Positions 1 through 9,925 of a stretch of 64,000 bases of DNA are shown one piece after another. The stretch is from assembly GCF_010994375.1 (NCBI RefSeq), contig NZ_WHMA01000001.1, positions 24,968 through 88,967 on the forward strand, read 5' to 3'. This stretch comes from Halomonas sp. NO4. Its GTDB lineage: Bacteria > Pseudomonadota > Gammaproteobacteria > Pseudomonadales > Halomonadaceae. The translations under genes and the position numbers were made by a program. Under the pieces are notes generated by a model that was given only the letters and a program-made list of their open reading frames with translations, was not told the origin of the DNA and made no database searches. Within the stretch, counting starts at the first letter, position 1. Each line of letters starts with the position of its first letter.

Positions 1-30
1 TCGCTGAAGGACGAGATCATTCGCGTCTGA
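1..30 (+). CDS. C-terminal end of an unidentified gene (partial)
   Basis: The first 30 bases read as an open frame ending SLKDEIIRV followed by TGA. Only nine residues are visible, too few to name a family. A GC-rich hairpin lies just after the stop, so this looks like the real end of an upstream gene and not a chance frame. In pseudomonads the genes before glyA-soxBDAG belong to betaine and dimethylglycine catabolism; whether that holds here cannot be told from this window. Confidence 0.4.
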   Translation, partial: SLKDEIIRV

Positions 31-35
31 CCGGC

Positions 36-66
36 CGTCCCCGGTCCGAACGGCGGGCCGGGGACG
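36..66 (+). terminator. Hairpin after the upstream gene
   Basis: A perfect 9-bp inverted repeat (36-44 with 58-66, core GTCCCCGG/CCGGGGAC) encloses a 13-base loop right after the stop at 30. Only two T residues follow, so it is a weak intrinsic terminator at best, although its position fits the end of a transcription unit. Confidence 0.45.
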
Positions 67-281
67 TTATGCCTCCCTCCGCTGTCTCGCCTATCTCCTA
101 TCTCGTCTATCCCCCCCCTCAGCCGCATGGCGTATTGCCAGACGACACCGGTGTCGCAAACGCATCGGGGCGTGACGCCGCCAAGCATCTTGACCCCCAG
201 GGCACAGGGATACCATCGCCGCAAGGATGGCAGAGTGATCAACGGCTGCTCCTTGCCACGACAACAACCCTGGAGGCCTGC
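67..281 (+). promoter_or_regulatory. glyA leader/promoter region with a perfect palindrome
   Basis: About 215 bases separate the hairpin from the glyA start. The reading frame stays open through it, but the conserved SHMT protein starts only at 282. The stretch contains a perfect 14-bp palindrome at 143-156 (CGACACCGGTGTCG), a plausible operator for a dimeric regulator. In Pseudomonas the equivalent operon is controlled by sarcosine- or betaine-responsive regulators. I could not match the glycine riboswitch consensus here. No convincing -35/-10 pair was assigned. Confidence 0.35.
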
Positions 282-1619
<1,338 letters not shown>

Positions 1620-1634
1620 GAAGGGAGATCACTC

Positions 1635-2885
1635 ATGCAGCGCTATTCCGGCTTCGGCCTGGTCAAGCACGCCCTGAGCCACCACGAGAACTGGCAGCGC
1701 CAGTGGCGTAACCCCACGCCGAAGCAGCAGTACGACGTGGTCATCGTGGGTGGCGGGGGGCACGGCCTGGCCACGGCCTACTACCTGGCCAAGGTCCACG
1801 GCATCACCAACGTGGCGGTGATCGAGAAGGGCTGGCTGGGCGGCGGCAACACCGCCCGCAATACCACCATCGTGCGCTCCAACTACCTGTGGGACGAGGC
1901 GGCTGCGCTCTACGAGCATTCGATGAAGCTGTGGGAAGGGCTCTCCCAGGACCTCAACTACAACGTGATGTTCTCTCAGCGTGGCGTGCTCAACCTGGGC
2001 CACACCCTGCAGGACATGCGTGACATCCAGCGCCGCGTCAACGCCAACCGCTTGAACGGCATCGACGGCGAGGTGCTCGATGCCGCCGGGGTGCAGGAGA
2101 TTGTGCCGATCCTCGACTGCTCCAAGCGTGCCCGCTATCCCGTGCTGGGCGCTTCCTGGCAGCCGCGCGCCGGGGTGGCGCGCCACGATGCCGTGGCCTG
2201 GGGCTATGCGCGCGGCGCCGATGCGCTGGGCGTGGACATCTTGCAGCAGACCGAGGTGACCGGCTTCAAGATCCGCGACGGTCGTGTCCTCGGGGTGCAC
2301 ACCAACCGTGGCGACATCGAGGCCAGGACCGTGGGCTGCGTGGCCGCCGGCAACTCCGGGGTGCTCGCCAGGATGGCCGGCATCAAGCTGCCCATCGAGT
2401 CGCACCCGCTGCAGGCGCTGGTCTCCGAGCCGATCAAGCCGGTGCTCGACACCGTGGTGATGTCCAACCACGTGCACGGCTACATCAGTCAGTCCGACAA
2501 GGGCGACCTGGTGATCGGCGCCGGCATCGACGGCTACAACGGCTACGGCCAGCGTGGCAGTTACCCCACCGTGGAGCACACCCTGCAGGCGATCGTCGAG
2601 ATGTTCCCGATCTTCTCGCGGGTGCGCATGAATCGGCAGTGGGGTGGCATCGTCGACACCTGCCCGGATGCCTGCCCGATCCTCTCCGCCACCCCGGTGA
2701 AGGGGCTCTTCTTCAACTGCGGCTGGGGCACCGGCGGCTTCAAGGCCACCCCGGGGTCGGGCCACGTCTTCGCCGCGACACTCGCAAAGGGGGAGGCGCA
2801 TCCGCTGGCCGCGTCCTTCAGCATCGACCGCTTCCACAGCGGGGCGCTGATCGACGAGCACGGCGCCGCTGGCGTGGCGCATTAA
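1635..2885 (+). CDS. soxB: Sarcosine oxidase, beta subunit
   Basis: FAD/FMN-binding beta subunit (416 residues) of heterotetrameric sarcosine oxidase, which oxidises N-methylglycine to glycine while passing the methyl group to THF. A Rossmann dinucleotide motif, [18 protein letters not shown], lies near residues 35-52. H184 in the RHDAVAWG context corresponds to the histidine that carries covalent FMN in this family (assignment by context). The start at 1635 follows a GGGAGA ribosome site. The order soxB-soxD-soxA-soxG after glyA is the classical one. Length and motifs are normal. Confidence 0.95.
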   Translation: MQRYSGFGLVKHALSHHENWQRQWRNPTPKQQYDVVIVGGGGHGLATAYYLAKVHGITNVAVIEKGWLGGGNTARNTTIVRSNYLWDEAAALYEHSMKLWEGLSQDLNYNVMFSQRGVLNLGHTLQDMRDIQRRVNANRLNGIDGEVLDAAGVQEIVPILDCSKRARYPVLGASWQPRAGVARHDAVAWGYARGADALGVDILQQTEVTGFKIRDGRVLGVHTNRGDIEARTVGCVAAGNSGVLARMAGIKLPIESHPLQALVSEPIKPVLDTVVMSNHVHGYISQSDKGDLVIGAGIDGYNGYGQRGSYPTVEHTLQAIVEMFPIFSRVRMNRQWGGIVDTCPDACPILSATPVKGLFFNCGWGTGGFKATPGSGHVFAATLAKGEAHPLAASFSIDRFHSGALIDEHGAAGVAH

Positions 2886-2897
2886 GGGAGAACAACA

Positions 2898-3257
2898 ATG
2901 TTGCATATCTATTGCCCCTACTGCGAAGAGCTTCGCGAGGAAGAGGAGTTTCACCCCAAGGGCCAGGCGCATATCGCCCGTCCGGCGGATCCCGACGCCT
3001 GCTCCGATGACGAGTGGGGCGACTACCTCTTCTTTCGCGACAACCCGCGCGGCATCCACCACGAACTCTGGGTGCACGCCGTGGGCTGTCGCAAGTTCTT
3101 CAACGTGACGCGACACACCGTCACCTACGAGATTCTCGAGACCTACAAGATGGGCGAGCAGCCAAGCGTCACGGCGACCTCCCCGGCAGACGATGCGGCC
3201 GCCCGGGTGGCGGCCGAACCGAGTGAAGCCTCTCGACAGGAGGGAGCGCGGGCATGA
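2898..3257 (+). CDS. soxD: Sarcosine oxidase, delta subunit
   Basis: Small delta subunit (119 residues) of heterotetrameric sarcosine oxidase. It carries the zinc-binding pattern of the family: CPYC at residues 6-9 and H60/C64 in HAVGCRKF. The C-terminal 25 residues are Ala/Glu-rich and look poorly conserved. It starts 12 bases after soxB with a GGGAGA ribosome site, and its stop overlaps the soxA start by 4 bases, so it is probably translationally coupled to the alpha subunit. Confidence 0.93.
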   Translation: MLHIYCPYCEELREEEEFHPKGQAHIARPADPDACSDDEWGDYLFFRDNPRGIHHELWVHAVGCRKFFNVTRHTVTYEILETYKMGEQPSVTATSPADDAAARVAAEPSEASRQEGARA

Positions 3258-6200
3258 GCCAGATCCATCGCACGGCCCGGGGTGGGCGTATCGACCGTAA
3301 CCGCCAGCTGACCTTCACCTTCAACGGCAAGCGCTACCAGGGCCATCCCGGCGATACCCTGGCCTCGGCACTGCTCGCCAACGGGGTGGCCATCGTCAAC
3401 CGCAGCTTCAAGTACTCGCGGCCGCGCGGCATCGTCGCCGCGGGCGCCGAGGAGCCCAATGCCGTCGTGCAGTTGGGGGCGAGCGAGGCGGCCCAGGTGC
3501 CCAACGTGCGCGCGACCCAGCAGGCCCTCTACGACGGCTTGGTGGCGCGCAGCACCAACGGCTGGCCCAACGTGAAGCGCGACCTGATGGGGCTGGTCGG
3601 CAAGCTGGGCGGCGCCTTCATGCCCCCGGGCTTCTACTACAAGACCTTCATGGCGCCTGCCTCCCTGTGGATGACCTACGAGAAGTACATTCGCAAGAGT
3701 GCCGGCCTGGGTCGCAGCCCCACCGAGGCGGACCCGGACATCTACGATCACCTCCACCAGCACTGCGAGGTGCTGGTGATCGGCGCCGGCCCGGCGGGCC
3801 TGGCCGCAGCGCTGGCCGCGGCGCGCAGCGGCGCACGGGTGATCCTCTGTGACGAGCAGGAGGAGATGGGTGGTTCGCTGCTGGACAGCCGCGAGACCCT
3901 CGCCGGCGAGCCGGCCGAGGCCTGGGCGACCCAGGTGATCGAGGAACTGAAGGGGCTTGCCAACGTCACCTTGCTGCCCCGCACCACCGCCAACGGCTAC
4001 CACGACCACCACTTCGTGACACTGCACGAACGGTGCACCGAGCACCTGGCCGACACCGCCCCGCGGACGGCCAACGGCGCCCGCCAGAGCCGCGCGCGCC
4101 TGCACCGGGTGCGGGCTGGCCAGGTGGTGTTGGCCACCGGTGCCCACGAGCGGCCGCTGGTCTATGCGGGCAATGACGTACCGGGCAACCTCTTGGCCGG
4201 CGCCGTCTCCACCTACATCCGCCGTTATGGCGTGGTGCCGGGCCAGCAGCTGGTGCTCTCCGTCAACAACGACTACGCCTACCGCGCCGCTCTGGACTGG
4301 CACGAGGCGGGGCGCGAGGTGGTGGCCATCGTCGATGCGCGTCCGGCCCCGGAGGGCGACTGGGTGACCGAGGCCAAGGCCAAGGGCATCCGCGTGATTA
4401 CCGGCAGCGCGGTGATCGAGGCCAAGGGCGCGGGGCGTGTCAGCGCCGCGCGGGTGGCGGCGATCGACATCGACGGCTTCCGGGTCACCGGCCGCGTCGA
4501 GGAGCTTGCCTGCGACACCGTCGCCAGTTCCGGCGGCTATAGCCCGGTGATCCACCTCGCCTCGCACACCGGTGCGCGGCCGACCTGGAACGACGAGATT
4601 CTCGGCTTCGTGCCGGGCCTCGTGAAGGGCGTCCACGCTGCGGGTGGCGCCAATGGCCTCTACGCCCTGGGCGAGGTATTGGCCAGCGGCCTGGAGATCG
4701 GCGTCCGGGCTGCGGCCGCCACCGGCCACCCGTCCTCGGGCTTCGAGCTGCCGAGTGCCGAGGTGCGTCGCGATGGGCCCCAGGTCGCGCTCTTTCAGGT
4801 GCCCCACGAGAAGCCGACCCTGCGTGCGCCCAAGCAGTTCGTCGACCAGCAGAACGATGTCACCGCGGCGGGCATCGAACTCGCCACCCGCGAGGGCTTC
4901 GAGTCCATCGAGCACGTCAAGCGCTACACCGCCATGGGCTTCGGCACCGACCAGGGCAAGCTCGGCAACATCAACGGCATGGCGATCGCCGCGCGCTGCC
5001 TGAAACGATCGATTCCCGAGGTGGGCACCACGGTGTTCCGCCCCAACTATACGCCAGTGACCTTCGGCGCCATCGTCGGCCGTCACTGCGGCGAGCTCTT
5101 CGATCCCGAGCGCTACACGGCCCTGCAGCAGTGGCACGTGGAACACGGCGCTGCGTTCGAGGACGTCGGCCAGTGGAAGCGCCCCTGGTACTATCCCCAG
5201 GCACGGGCGCAGTCGGGCAACGGCCAACGCGAAACCCTGCACGAGGCGGTGGCACGCGAGTGCCGAGCGGTGCGCGAGACGGTCGGCATCCTGGATGCCT
5301 CGACGCTCGGCAAGATCGACATCCAGGGCGCGGATGCCCGCGAGTTCCTGGGGCGAATCTACACCAACAAGTGGCAGAAGCTCGATGTCGGCAAGTGCCG
5401 CTACGGGTTGATGTGCAAGGACGACGGCATGGTCACCGACGACGGCGTGACCGCCTGCCTGGCCGACAACCACTTCCTGATGACCACCACCACCGGCGGC
5501 GCCGCGGCGATCCTCGAGTGGCTGGAGCTGTGGCACCAGACCGAGTGGCCGGAGCTCGATGTCACCTTCACCTCGGTGACCGATCACTGGGCGACCATGA
5601 CCATCACCGGGCCAGAGGCGCGCAAGCTGCTCGCCGAGATCACCGACATCGATCTCGACCGGGACCGCTTCAAGTTCATGGAGTGGCGGCAAGGCAAGGT
5701 GGCCGGGGTGCCGGCGCGGGTGTTCCGCATCTCCTTCACCGGCGAGCTCACCTACGAGATCAACGTCCAGGCCAACTACGCCCGGCACGTGTGGGAGACG
5801 CTGTTCCGCCACGGCGAGAAGTACGGCCTCACCCCCTACGGCACCGAGACCATGCACGTCCTGCGTGCCGAGAAGGGTTTCATCATTGTTGGCCAGGACA
5901 CCGACGGCTCGGTAACGCCGGAGGACCTGGGCATGCAGTGGTGCGTGGGCTATGACAAGCCGTTTCCGTGGATCGGCAAGCGGGCGCTGTCACGCCCCGA
6001 CACCCGCCGCGAGGGCCGCAAGCAGCTCGTCGGCCTGAGGCCCCGTGATCCCAAGGTAGTGCTGGAGGAGGGCGCGCAGATCGTGCTCGATCCGACCCAT
6101 GCCATCCCCATGCCGATGGTAGGCCACGTGACCTCGAGCTACTACAGCCCGACGCTGGATGCGGGCTTCGCCCTGGCGGTGGTCAAGGGCGGCCACCACA

Positions 6201-6307
6201 AGCTGGGTGCGACCGTCTACCTGCCCATGGCCGACGGCACCACCCACGAAGCCGAAATCGTCAGCACGATCTTCTACGACCCCAAGGGAGAGCGCCAGCA
6301 TGTCTAA
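3254..6307 (+). CDS. soxA: Sarcosine oxidase, alpha subunit
   Basis: Large subunit (1017 residues) of heterotetrameric sarcosine oxidase. Domains in order: a small ferredoxin-like segment near residues 15-90 (FNGKRYQGHPGDTLASALL); a NAD-binding Rossmann domain starting near residue 175 (VLVIGAGPAGLAAALAAA); then a C-terminal aminomethyltransferase-like (GcvT) THF-binding domain over roughly the last 400 residues (GKCRYGLMCKDDGMVTDDG, FTGELTYEIN). The GcvT part takes the methylene group to THF, which links the complex to GlyA. It overlaps soxD by 4 and soxG by 8 bases. No anomaly seen. Confidence 0.95.
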   Translation: MSQIHRTARGGRIDRNRQLTFTFNGKRYQGHPGDTLASALLANGVAIVNRSFKYSRPRGIVAAGAEEPNAVVQLGASEAAQVPNVRATQQALYDGLVARSTNGWPNVKRDLMGLVGKLGGAFMPPGFYYKTFMAPASLWMTYEKYIRKSAGLGRSPTEADPDIYDHLHQHCEVLVIGAGPAGLAAALAAARSGARVILCDEQEEMGGSLLDSRETLAGEPAEAWATQVIEELKGLANVTLLPRTTANGYHDHHFVTLHERCTEHLADTAPRTANGARQSRARLHRVRAGQVVLATGAHERPLVYAGNDVPGNLLAGAVSTYIRRYGVVPGQQLVLSVNNDYAYRAALDWHEAGREVVAIVDARPAPEGDWVTEAKAKGIRVITGSAVIEAKGAGRVSAARVAAIDIDGFRVTGRVEELACDTVASSGGYSPVIHLASHTGARPTWNDEILGFVPGLVKGVHAAGGANGLYALGEVLASGLEIGVRAAAATGHPSSGFELPSAEVRRDGPQVALFQVPHEKPTLRAPKQFVDQQNDVTAAGIELATREGFESIEHVKRYTAMGFGTDQGKLGNINGMAIAARCLKRSIPEVGTTVFRPNYTPVTFGAIVGRHCGELFDPERYTALQQWHVEHGAAFEDVGQWKRPWYYPQARAQSGNGQRETLHEAVARECRAVRETVGILDASTLGKIDIQGADAREFLGRIYTNKWQKLDVGKCRYGLMCKDDGMVTDDGVTACLADNHFLMTTTTGGAAAILEWLELWHQTEWPELDVTFTSVTDHWATMTITGPEARKLLAEITDIDLDRDRFKFMEWRQGKVAGVPARVFRISFTGELTYEINVQANYARHVWETLFRHGEKYGLTPYGTETMHVLRAEKGFIIVGQDTDGSVTPEDLGMQWCVGYDKPFPWIGKRALSRPDTRREGRKQLVGLRPRDPKVVLEEGAQIVLDPTHAIPMPMVGHVTSSYYSPTLDAGFALAVVKGGHHKLGATVYLPMADGTTHEAEIVSTIFYDPKGERQHV

Positions 6308-6935
6308 GGCCGCTGTTTTCGACACCCGCACCGACGCGGCGATCGCCGTCGAGTCACCGCTGGCCTACAGCTACCGGCGCAGCGGCGCACCGACGCCGGG
6401 ACCGCACAGTCAGGTGACGATCCGTGAGCGTGCCTTCCTCGGTCACCTGATCCTGCGCGGCGGCGCCATCGTCCTCGACGAGGCGGTGCGCGAGGTGCTG
6501 GGCATGAACCTGCCGGGCAAGCCCCAGGGGCTCGTGCACGACGCCAGCGGCGAGCGCTCGATCCAGTGGCTCTCCCCCGACGAGTGGCTCTTGATCGTGC
6601 CGGGCGGCGAGGAGTTCGATTTCGAAAACCGCCTGCGCGAGGCCCTGGGCGATGCCCGCTTCGCAATCGTCAACGTCGGGGGCGGCCAGACGCTGCTCGA
6701 ACTGGAAGGGCCGAAGGCGCGCGAGCTGCTGATGAAGAGCGTGGTCTACGACGTCCATCCGGACCACTTTCCGGTGGGCAAGGGGGTGACCACGGTGTTC
6801 GCCAAGGCCACGGCGATCCTGCGCCGCCCCTCTGATACGCGCTGGGAGCTGGTGCTGCGCCGCAGCTTCGCCGACTACTGCTACCGCTGGCTACTCGACG
6901 CCGGCGAGGAGTACGCCATCGGCGTGGTGCGGTGA
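6300..6935 (+). CDS. soxG: Sarcosine oxidase, gamma subunit
   Basis: Gamma subunit (211 residues) of heterotetrameric sarcosine oxidase. The start ATG at 6300 overlaps the end of soxA and gives the sequence MSKAAVFDTRTD; an upstream extension of the frame lies inside soxA and is not used. The protein resembles half of a GcvT fold (SPDEWLLIVPGGEEFDFE, NVGGGQTLLELEGPKARELL). It is the last gene of the glyA-soxBDAG operon, followed directly by a strong terminator. In pseudomonads purU follows soxG; here purU is found 23 kb away in the opposite orientation. Confidence 0.93.
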   Translation: MSKAAVFDTRTDAAIAVESPLAYSYRRSGAPTPGPHSQVTIRERAFLGHLILRGGAIVLDEAVREVLGMNLPGKPQGLVHDASGERSIQWLSPDEWLLIVPGGEEFDFENRLREALGDARFAIVNVGGGQTLLELEGPKARELLMKSVVYDVHPDHFPVGKGVTTVFAKATAILRRPSDTRWELVLRRSFADYCYRWLLDAGEEYAIGVVR

Positions 6936-6962
6936 CGCCGCTCAGCACACCTCACAGCAGGC

Positions 6963-6997
6963 AAACGGCCGGGGAACTCCCCGGCCGTTTCTGTTTT
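6963..6997 (+). terminator. Strong intrinsic terminator of the glyA-sox operon
   Basis: Perfect 12-bp GC-rich stem (6963-6974 with 6979-6990) with an AACT loop, followed by CTGTTTT. It lies 28 bases after the soxG stop and 14 bases before the end of the convergent gene, so it can serve both strands. Confidence 0.9.
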
Positions 6998-7003
6998 ATG
7001 TGC

Positions 7004-7978
7004 TCATGCCGACGGTGAGCGGTCGGAGCAGATGTTGGCCTGGTGTCCCAGGCCATGCGTCACGGGCGTGGCGCCGCGTGCCTTCCACACCCGCGAGGGT
7101 TTGGCCCCCTCGCCTGCGTAGTCGGCGCAGGTGTCGTGGCGGATGAGTTCGCTGGCGACACAGGTCACCACCAGCCACCCCCGCTGCGGCGGCGCCTGCC
7201 AGCGAACGGTCACTACGAGGCGGTGGTCGTCGCCCACGGCGCTTTCGCCTTCCACCTGTACCTCTCCGCGCAGGTCGCGCGACTGCAGCCACTCCAGGGC
7301 GGCCACCTGGGCACACTGCTCGGCCGGCGCCAGGCGCGAATCGCCGCGATAGCAGGGCAGGTAGGGCCGGCCTTCGGCCTCGGCCTGCAGCAGGAGGGGG
7401 ATGTCGTCAAAGGCGATGCGGCCGTACTTGTGCCGCTGCGGGAAGACGATGGCGCTGGCCGCCAGGCGGCATCCGCCCAGGTGGGTGCTCTCCCACACCT
7501 CGAAGAGGTGGGGCTGGCGCCGGGCCTCGTCGGCGATCGCCTGGTAGGTGCGAAAGCCGAATTTGGCGCAGCACTTGTCCTTCTTGCCGTGGGTGCAGCA
7601 CAAGATCAGCGAGCCCTCGACGCGGTCCGCCTGCCAGCGCGCGAGCGCTGCGCCGCCCTGCAGGGCCTGGAGGAAGGCGAGCAACTCGTCACGCGGCACG
7701 TCGTAGCGCAGGCGCTCGGGCATCAGGAAGATGCAGTGCCGGTGACTGGGCTGCTCCCGGCGATGGATCAGGTTGACGCGCCGGCCACTTGCGGCGATGG
7801 CCTCGATCTCCGTGGAGACTTCCTCCGGCATGTCGCCGGCCCGGCGCATGCTGCGCTGCCAGTGCGCGCGTGGCCAGCTGATCAGCAGGTTGTGCTCGGC
7901 ATGGGTGCCGGTGCCGACCAGCGGGTCGCCGATGGCCAGGCTCTCCTCGGCGCAGAAGTGTCGGGGTTTGGCGGTCAT
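7004..7978 (-). CDS. Sucrase/ferredoxin-like family protein (thioredoxin-fold ferredoxin)
   Basis: A 324-residue protein of the 'sucraseferredoxin-like' family, related to thioredoxin-fold [2Fe-2S] ferredoxins. The Cys motif CTHGKKDKCCAKFG in mid-protein plus an N-terminal Cys (C9) could bind an iron-sulfur cluster. There is no signal peptide, so a cytoplasmic location is expected. Its ATG overlaps the stop of the fecE-like ATPase by 4 bases, which implies translational coupling to an iron importer. A role in releasing iron from the imported siderophore is therefore a reasonable inference but is not established for this family. Confidence 0.8.
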   Translation of the reverse strand: MTAKPRHFCAEESLAIGDPLVGTGTHAEHNLLISWPRAHWQRSMRRAGDMPEEVSTEIEAIAASGRRVNLIHRREQPSHRHCIFLMPERLRYDVPRDELLAFLQALQGGAALARWQADRVEGSLILCCTHGKKDKCCAKFGFRTYQAIADEARRQPHLFEVWESTHLGGCRLAASAIVFPQRHKYGRIAFDDIPLLLQAEAEGRPYLPCYRGDSRLAPAEQCAQVAALEWLQSRDLRGEVQVEGESAVGDDHRLVVTVRWQAPPQRGWLVVTCVASELIRHDTCADYAGEGAKPSRVWKARGATPVTHGLGHQANICSDRSPSA

Positions 7979-8826
7979 GGCTGGGTCGGGGCCGTCGTGG
8001 CGTGAAGGGGAGAGGCGGCGGCCAGCGGCGCTGGGCTCGAGCCAGCGAGCGTGGGCACGCAGACCAGGCGCTGGGTATGCGGGTCGCGTATCACGTTGGC
8101 GTCAAGATCGAAGACCTGCTTGAGATGGGCGGCGGTGAACACCGCTTCGGGGGAGCCGCTGTGCTTGACACGCCCCTGGCGCATCATCACCAGCTCGTCG
8201 GCGTAGGCAGCGGCCAGGTTCAGGTCGTGCAGCACCACCAGGAGCGTGCGGCCCTGCTCATGGGCAAGGCGCACCAGCAGTTCAAGCAGGTCGACCTGCA
8301 CCTTCAGATCAAGGAAGGTGGTCGGCTCGTCGAGCAGTACGAGCTCCGTTTCCTGGGCCAACACCATGGCGATCCAGCAGCGCTGACGCTGGCCGCCCGA
8401 GAGGGCATCCACGGGCCGTGCGGCAAACTCCGTGACCCGGGCGATGGCCATGGCGTCGTCCACTGCCCGCTCGTCGTCCCGCGACCACTGCTGCCACAGC
8501 CGCTGGTGGGGAAAACGCCCCATACCGACCAGCTCGCGGACCGTGAGCCCCTCGGGGGAGGTGGGACTCTGCGGCAGGATACCCAACTTGCGCGCGACGT
8601 CGCGGGTGGGGGTTCGATGAATATCCTTGCCGTCGAGCAGAACCTGCCCGCGCTCGGGGCCGAGCGTGCGCGCCAGTGTCTTGAGTAGCGTCGATTTGCC
8701 GCTGCCGTTGGGGCCGAGCAGGATCGTCAGACGTCCCTCGATCACTTGGAAATCGACATTGTCGAGAACGCGGCGTCCCTCGTAGCCGACGCAGAGGTTC
8801 TCCCCCCGCAGGCGCTGGGCAGTCAT
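7975..8826 (-). CDS. Iron-siderophore ABC transporter, ATP-binding protein (FecE/FhuC type)
   Basis: ATPase of a siderophore importer (283 residues from the chosen start). Walker A GPNGSGKST, signature LSGGQRQR and Walker B LVLLDEPTTFLDL are intact. The start at 8826 (MTAQRLRG) is preferred; the frame is open some 80 residues further, but that part lies over the divergent promoter and gene. It is divergent from the matching binding protein and permeases (8927-11951), so the four form a FecBCDE-like importer. The intergenic region holds a Fur-box candidate serving both directions. The downstream ferredoxin-like gene overlaps it by 4 bases. Confidence 0.92.
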   Translation of the reverse strand: MTAQRLRGENLCVGYEGRRVLDNVDFQVIEGRLTILLGPNGSGKSTLLKTLARTLGPERGQVLLDGKDIHRTPTRDVARKLGILPQSPTSPEGLTVRELVGMGRFPHQRLWQQWSRDDERAVDDAMAIARVTEFAARPVDALSGGQRQRCWIAMVLAQETELVLLDEPTTFLDLKVQVDLLELLVRLAHEQGRTLLVVLHDLNLAAAYADELVMMRQGRVKHSGSPEAVFTAAHLKQVFDLDANVIRDPHTQRLVCVPTLAGSSPAPLAAASPLHATTAPTQP

Positions 8827-8841
8827 GCTGGCTGTTACCTC

Positions 8842-8860
8842 AAAACTGAGAATCATTTGT
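8842..8860. promoter_or_regulatory. Fur-box candidate between fecE-like and fecB-like genes
   Basis: AAAACTGAGAATCATTTGT matches the 19-bp Fur consensus at about 12 positions, with the central TGA.AATCATT fully kept. It lies in the 100-base divergent promoter between the ATPase (start 8826) and the binding protein (start 8927), where iron repression would be expected. Confidence 0.55.
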
Positions 8861-8926
8861 ATCTTCGAGCGGGAGTGTGGCATTGTCAGCGCCTTTCTGT
8901 CCATTCTCCTGTAGCAGGAAGCGATC

Positions 8927-9925
8927 ATGAGCCGTTCGATACCCGTTGCCCTGTGGACCACTGCCTGTTTGCTCGTGCTGGCAGGCTTGCCGTGGGCGGC
9001 TTGGGGCGAGCCGGTGCGGACGATCGAGCACGCTTTCGATGACACCCGGGTCGAAGGCGCGCCGCAGCGCATCGTGACCCTCTATCAGGGCGCCACGGAC
9101 AGCGCCCTGGCCCTGGGGCTCGAGCCGGTGGGGGTGGTGGAGTCCTGGCTGGAGCGCCCCATGTACCGCTACCTGCGCGACAGCCTGTCCGAGCACGTGC
9201 GCTATCTGGGCCTGGAGACCCAGCCGGACCTGGAGGCAGTAGCTGGGCTCGCCCCCGACCTGATCATTGGCGCCCGCTATCGCCAGGCCGCCGTTTACCC
9301 GCTGCTGTCGCGCATCGCGCCCACGGTGATTGCCGATACCGCTTACGACTTCGAGGCCATGCTCATGCTCGTGGGCGAGGCCACGGGCCGCCAGGCCCGG
9401 GCCCGGGCGCTGCTCGACGCCTGGCACGAGCGGGTCGCCGACTTCCGCTGCCGAGCCGCGGCCGCGCTGGGTGATGCCTGGCCGCAGCGGGTGTCGGTGG
9501 TCAGCTTTCGCGGCGACCACGTGCGCCTCTACTACGACGGTTTCGCCCGCCGCCTTCTCGACCAACTGGGTTTTCGCCGGCCCGCCGGCCAGGACGGCCC
9601 TGGCTGGGGCATCAAGCTGGTCAGCCGCGAGAGCCTGCCGGCCATGGACGCCGATGCCATCTTCGTCTTCATGCGCGACGACCCGGCGGTGGCCGAACTC
9701 CATCGCGACTGGACCGCGCATCCGCTGTGGCAGAACCTTACGGCGGTCGAGCAGGGCAGGGTCTACCGGGTCGACCCGGTGCTCTGGAGCATGGGGAGCG
9801 GCATCCTGGCGGCCAACCGCCTGCTGGACGAACTCTATGCCCACTATGGTTTGAAGAACAATGGCTTGAAGAGTGATGTCCAGCAGGACGATGGCCAACC
9901 GGAAGGGAAGAGGGAGTCATGCTGA
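8927..9925 (+). CDS. Iron-siderophore ABC transporter, periplasmic binding protein (FecB type)
   Basis: A 332-residue periplasmic substrate-binding protein of the helical-backbone class (TroA/FecB fold). A Sec signal peptide is visible at residues 1-27 (hydrophobic core TTACLLVLAGLPWAAWG); no clear lipobox. The family pattern APQRIVTLYQGATDSALALG near residue 45 and DLEAVAGLAPDLIIGARY near residue 105 are present. It overlaps the downstream permease by 7 bases. It would hand a ferric siderophore or ferric citrate to the two permeases; the ligand cannot be read from sequence. Confidence 0.9.
   Translation: MSRSIPVALWTTACLLVLAGLPWAAWGEPVRTIEHAFDDTRVEGAPQRIVTLYQGATDSALALGLEPVGVVESWLERPMYRYLRDSLSEHVRYLGLETQPDLEAVAGLAPDLIIGARYRQAAVYPLLSRIAPTVIADTAYDFEAMLMLVGEATGRQARARALLDAWHERVADFRCRAAAALGDAWPQRVSVVSFRGDHVRLYYDGFARRLLDQLGFRRPAGQDGPGWGIKLVSRESLPAMDADAIFVFMRDDPAVAELHRDWTAHPLWQNLTAVEQGRVYRVDPVLWSMGSGILAANRLLDELYAHYGLKNNGLKSDVQQDDGQPEGKRESC

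Noticed and set aside
67..281. Glycine riboswitch before glyA
   Set aside because: I could not fit the conserved glycine-aptamer core to the leader by eye. A covariance-model search would be decisive.
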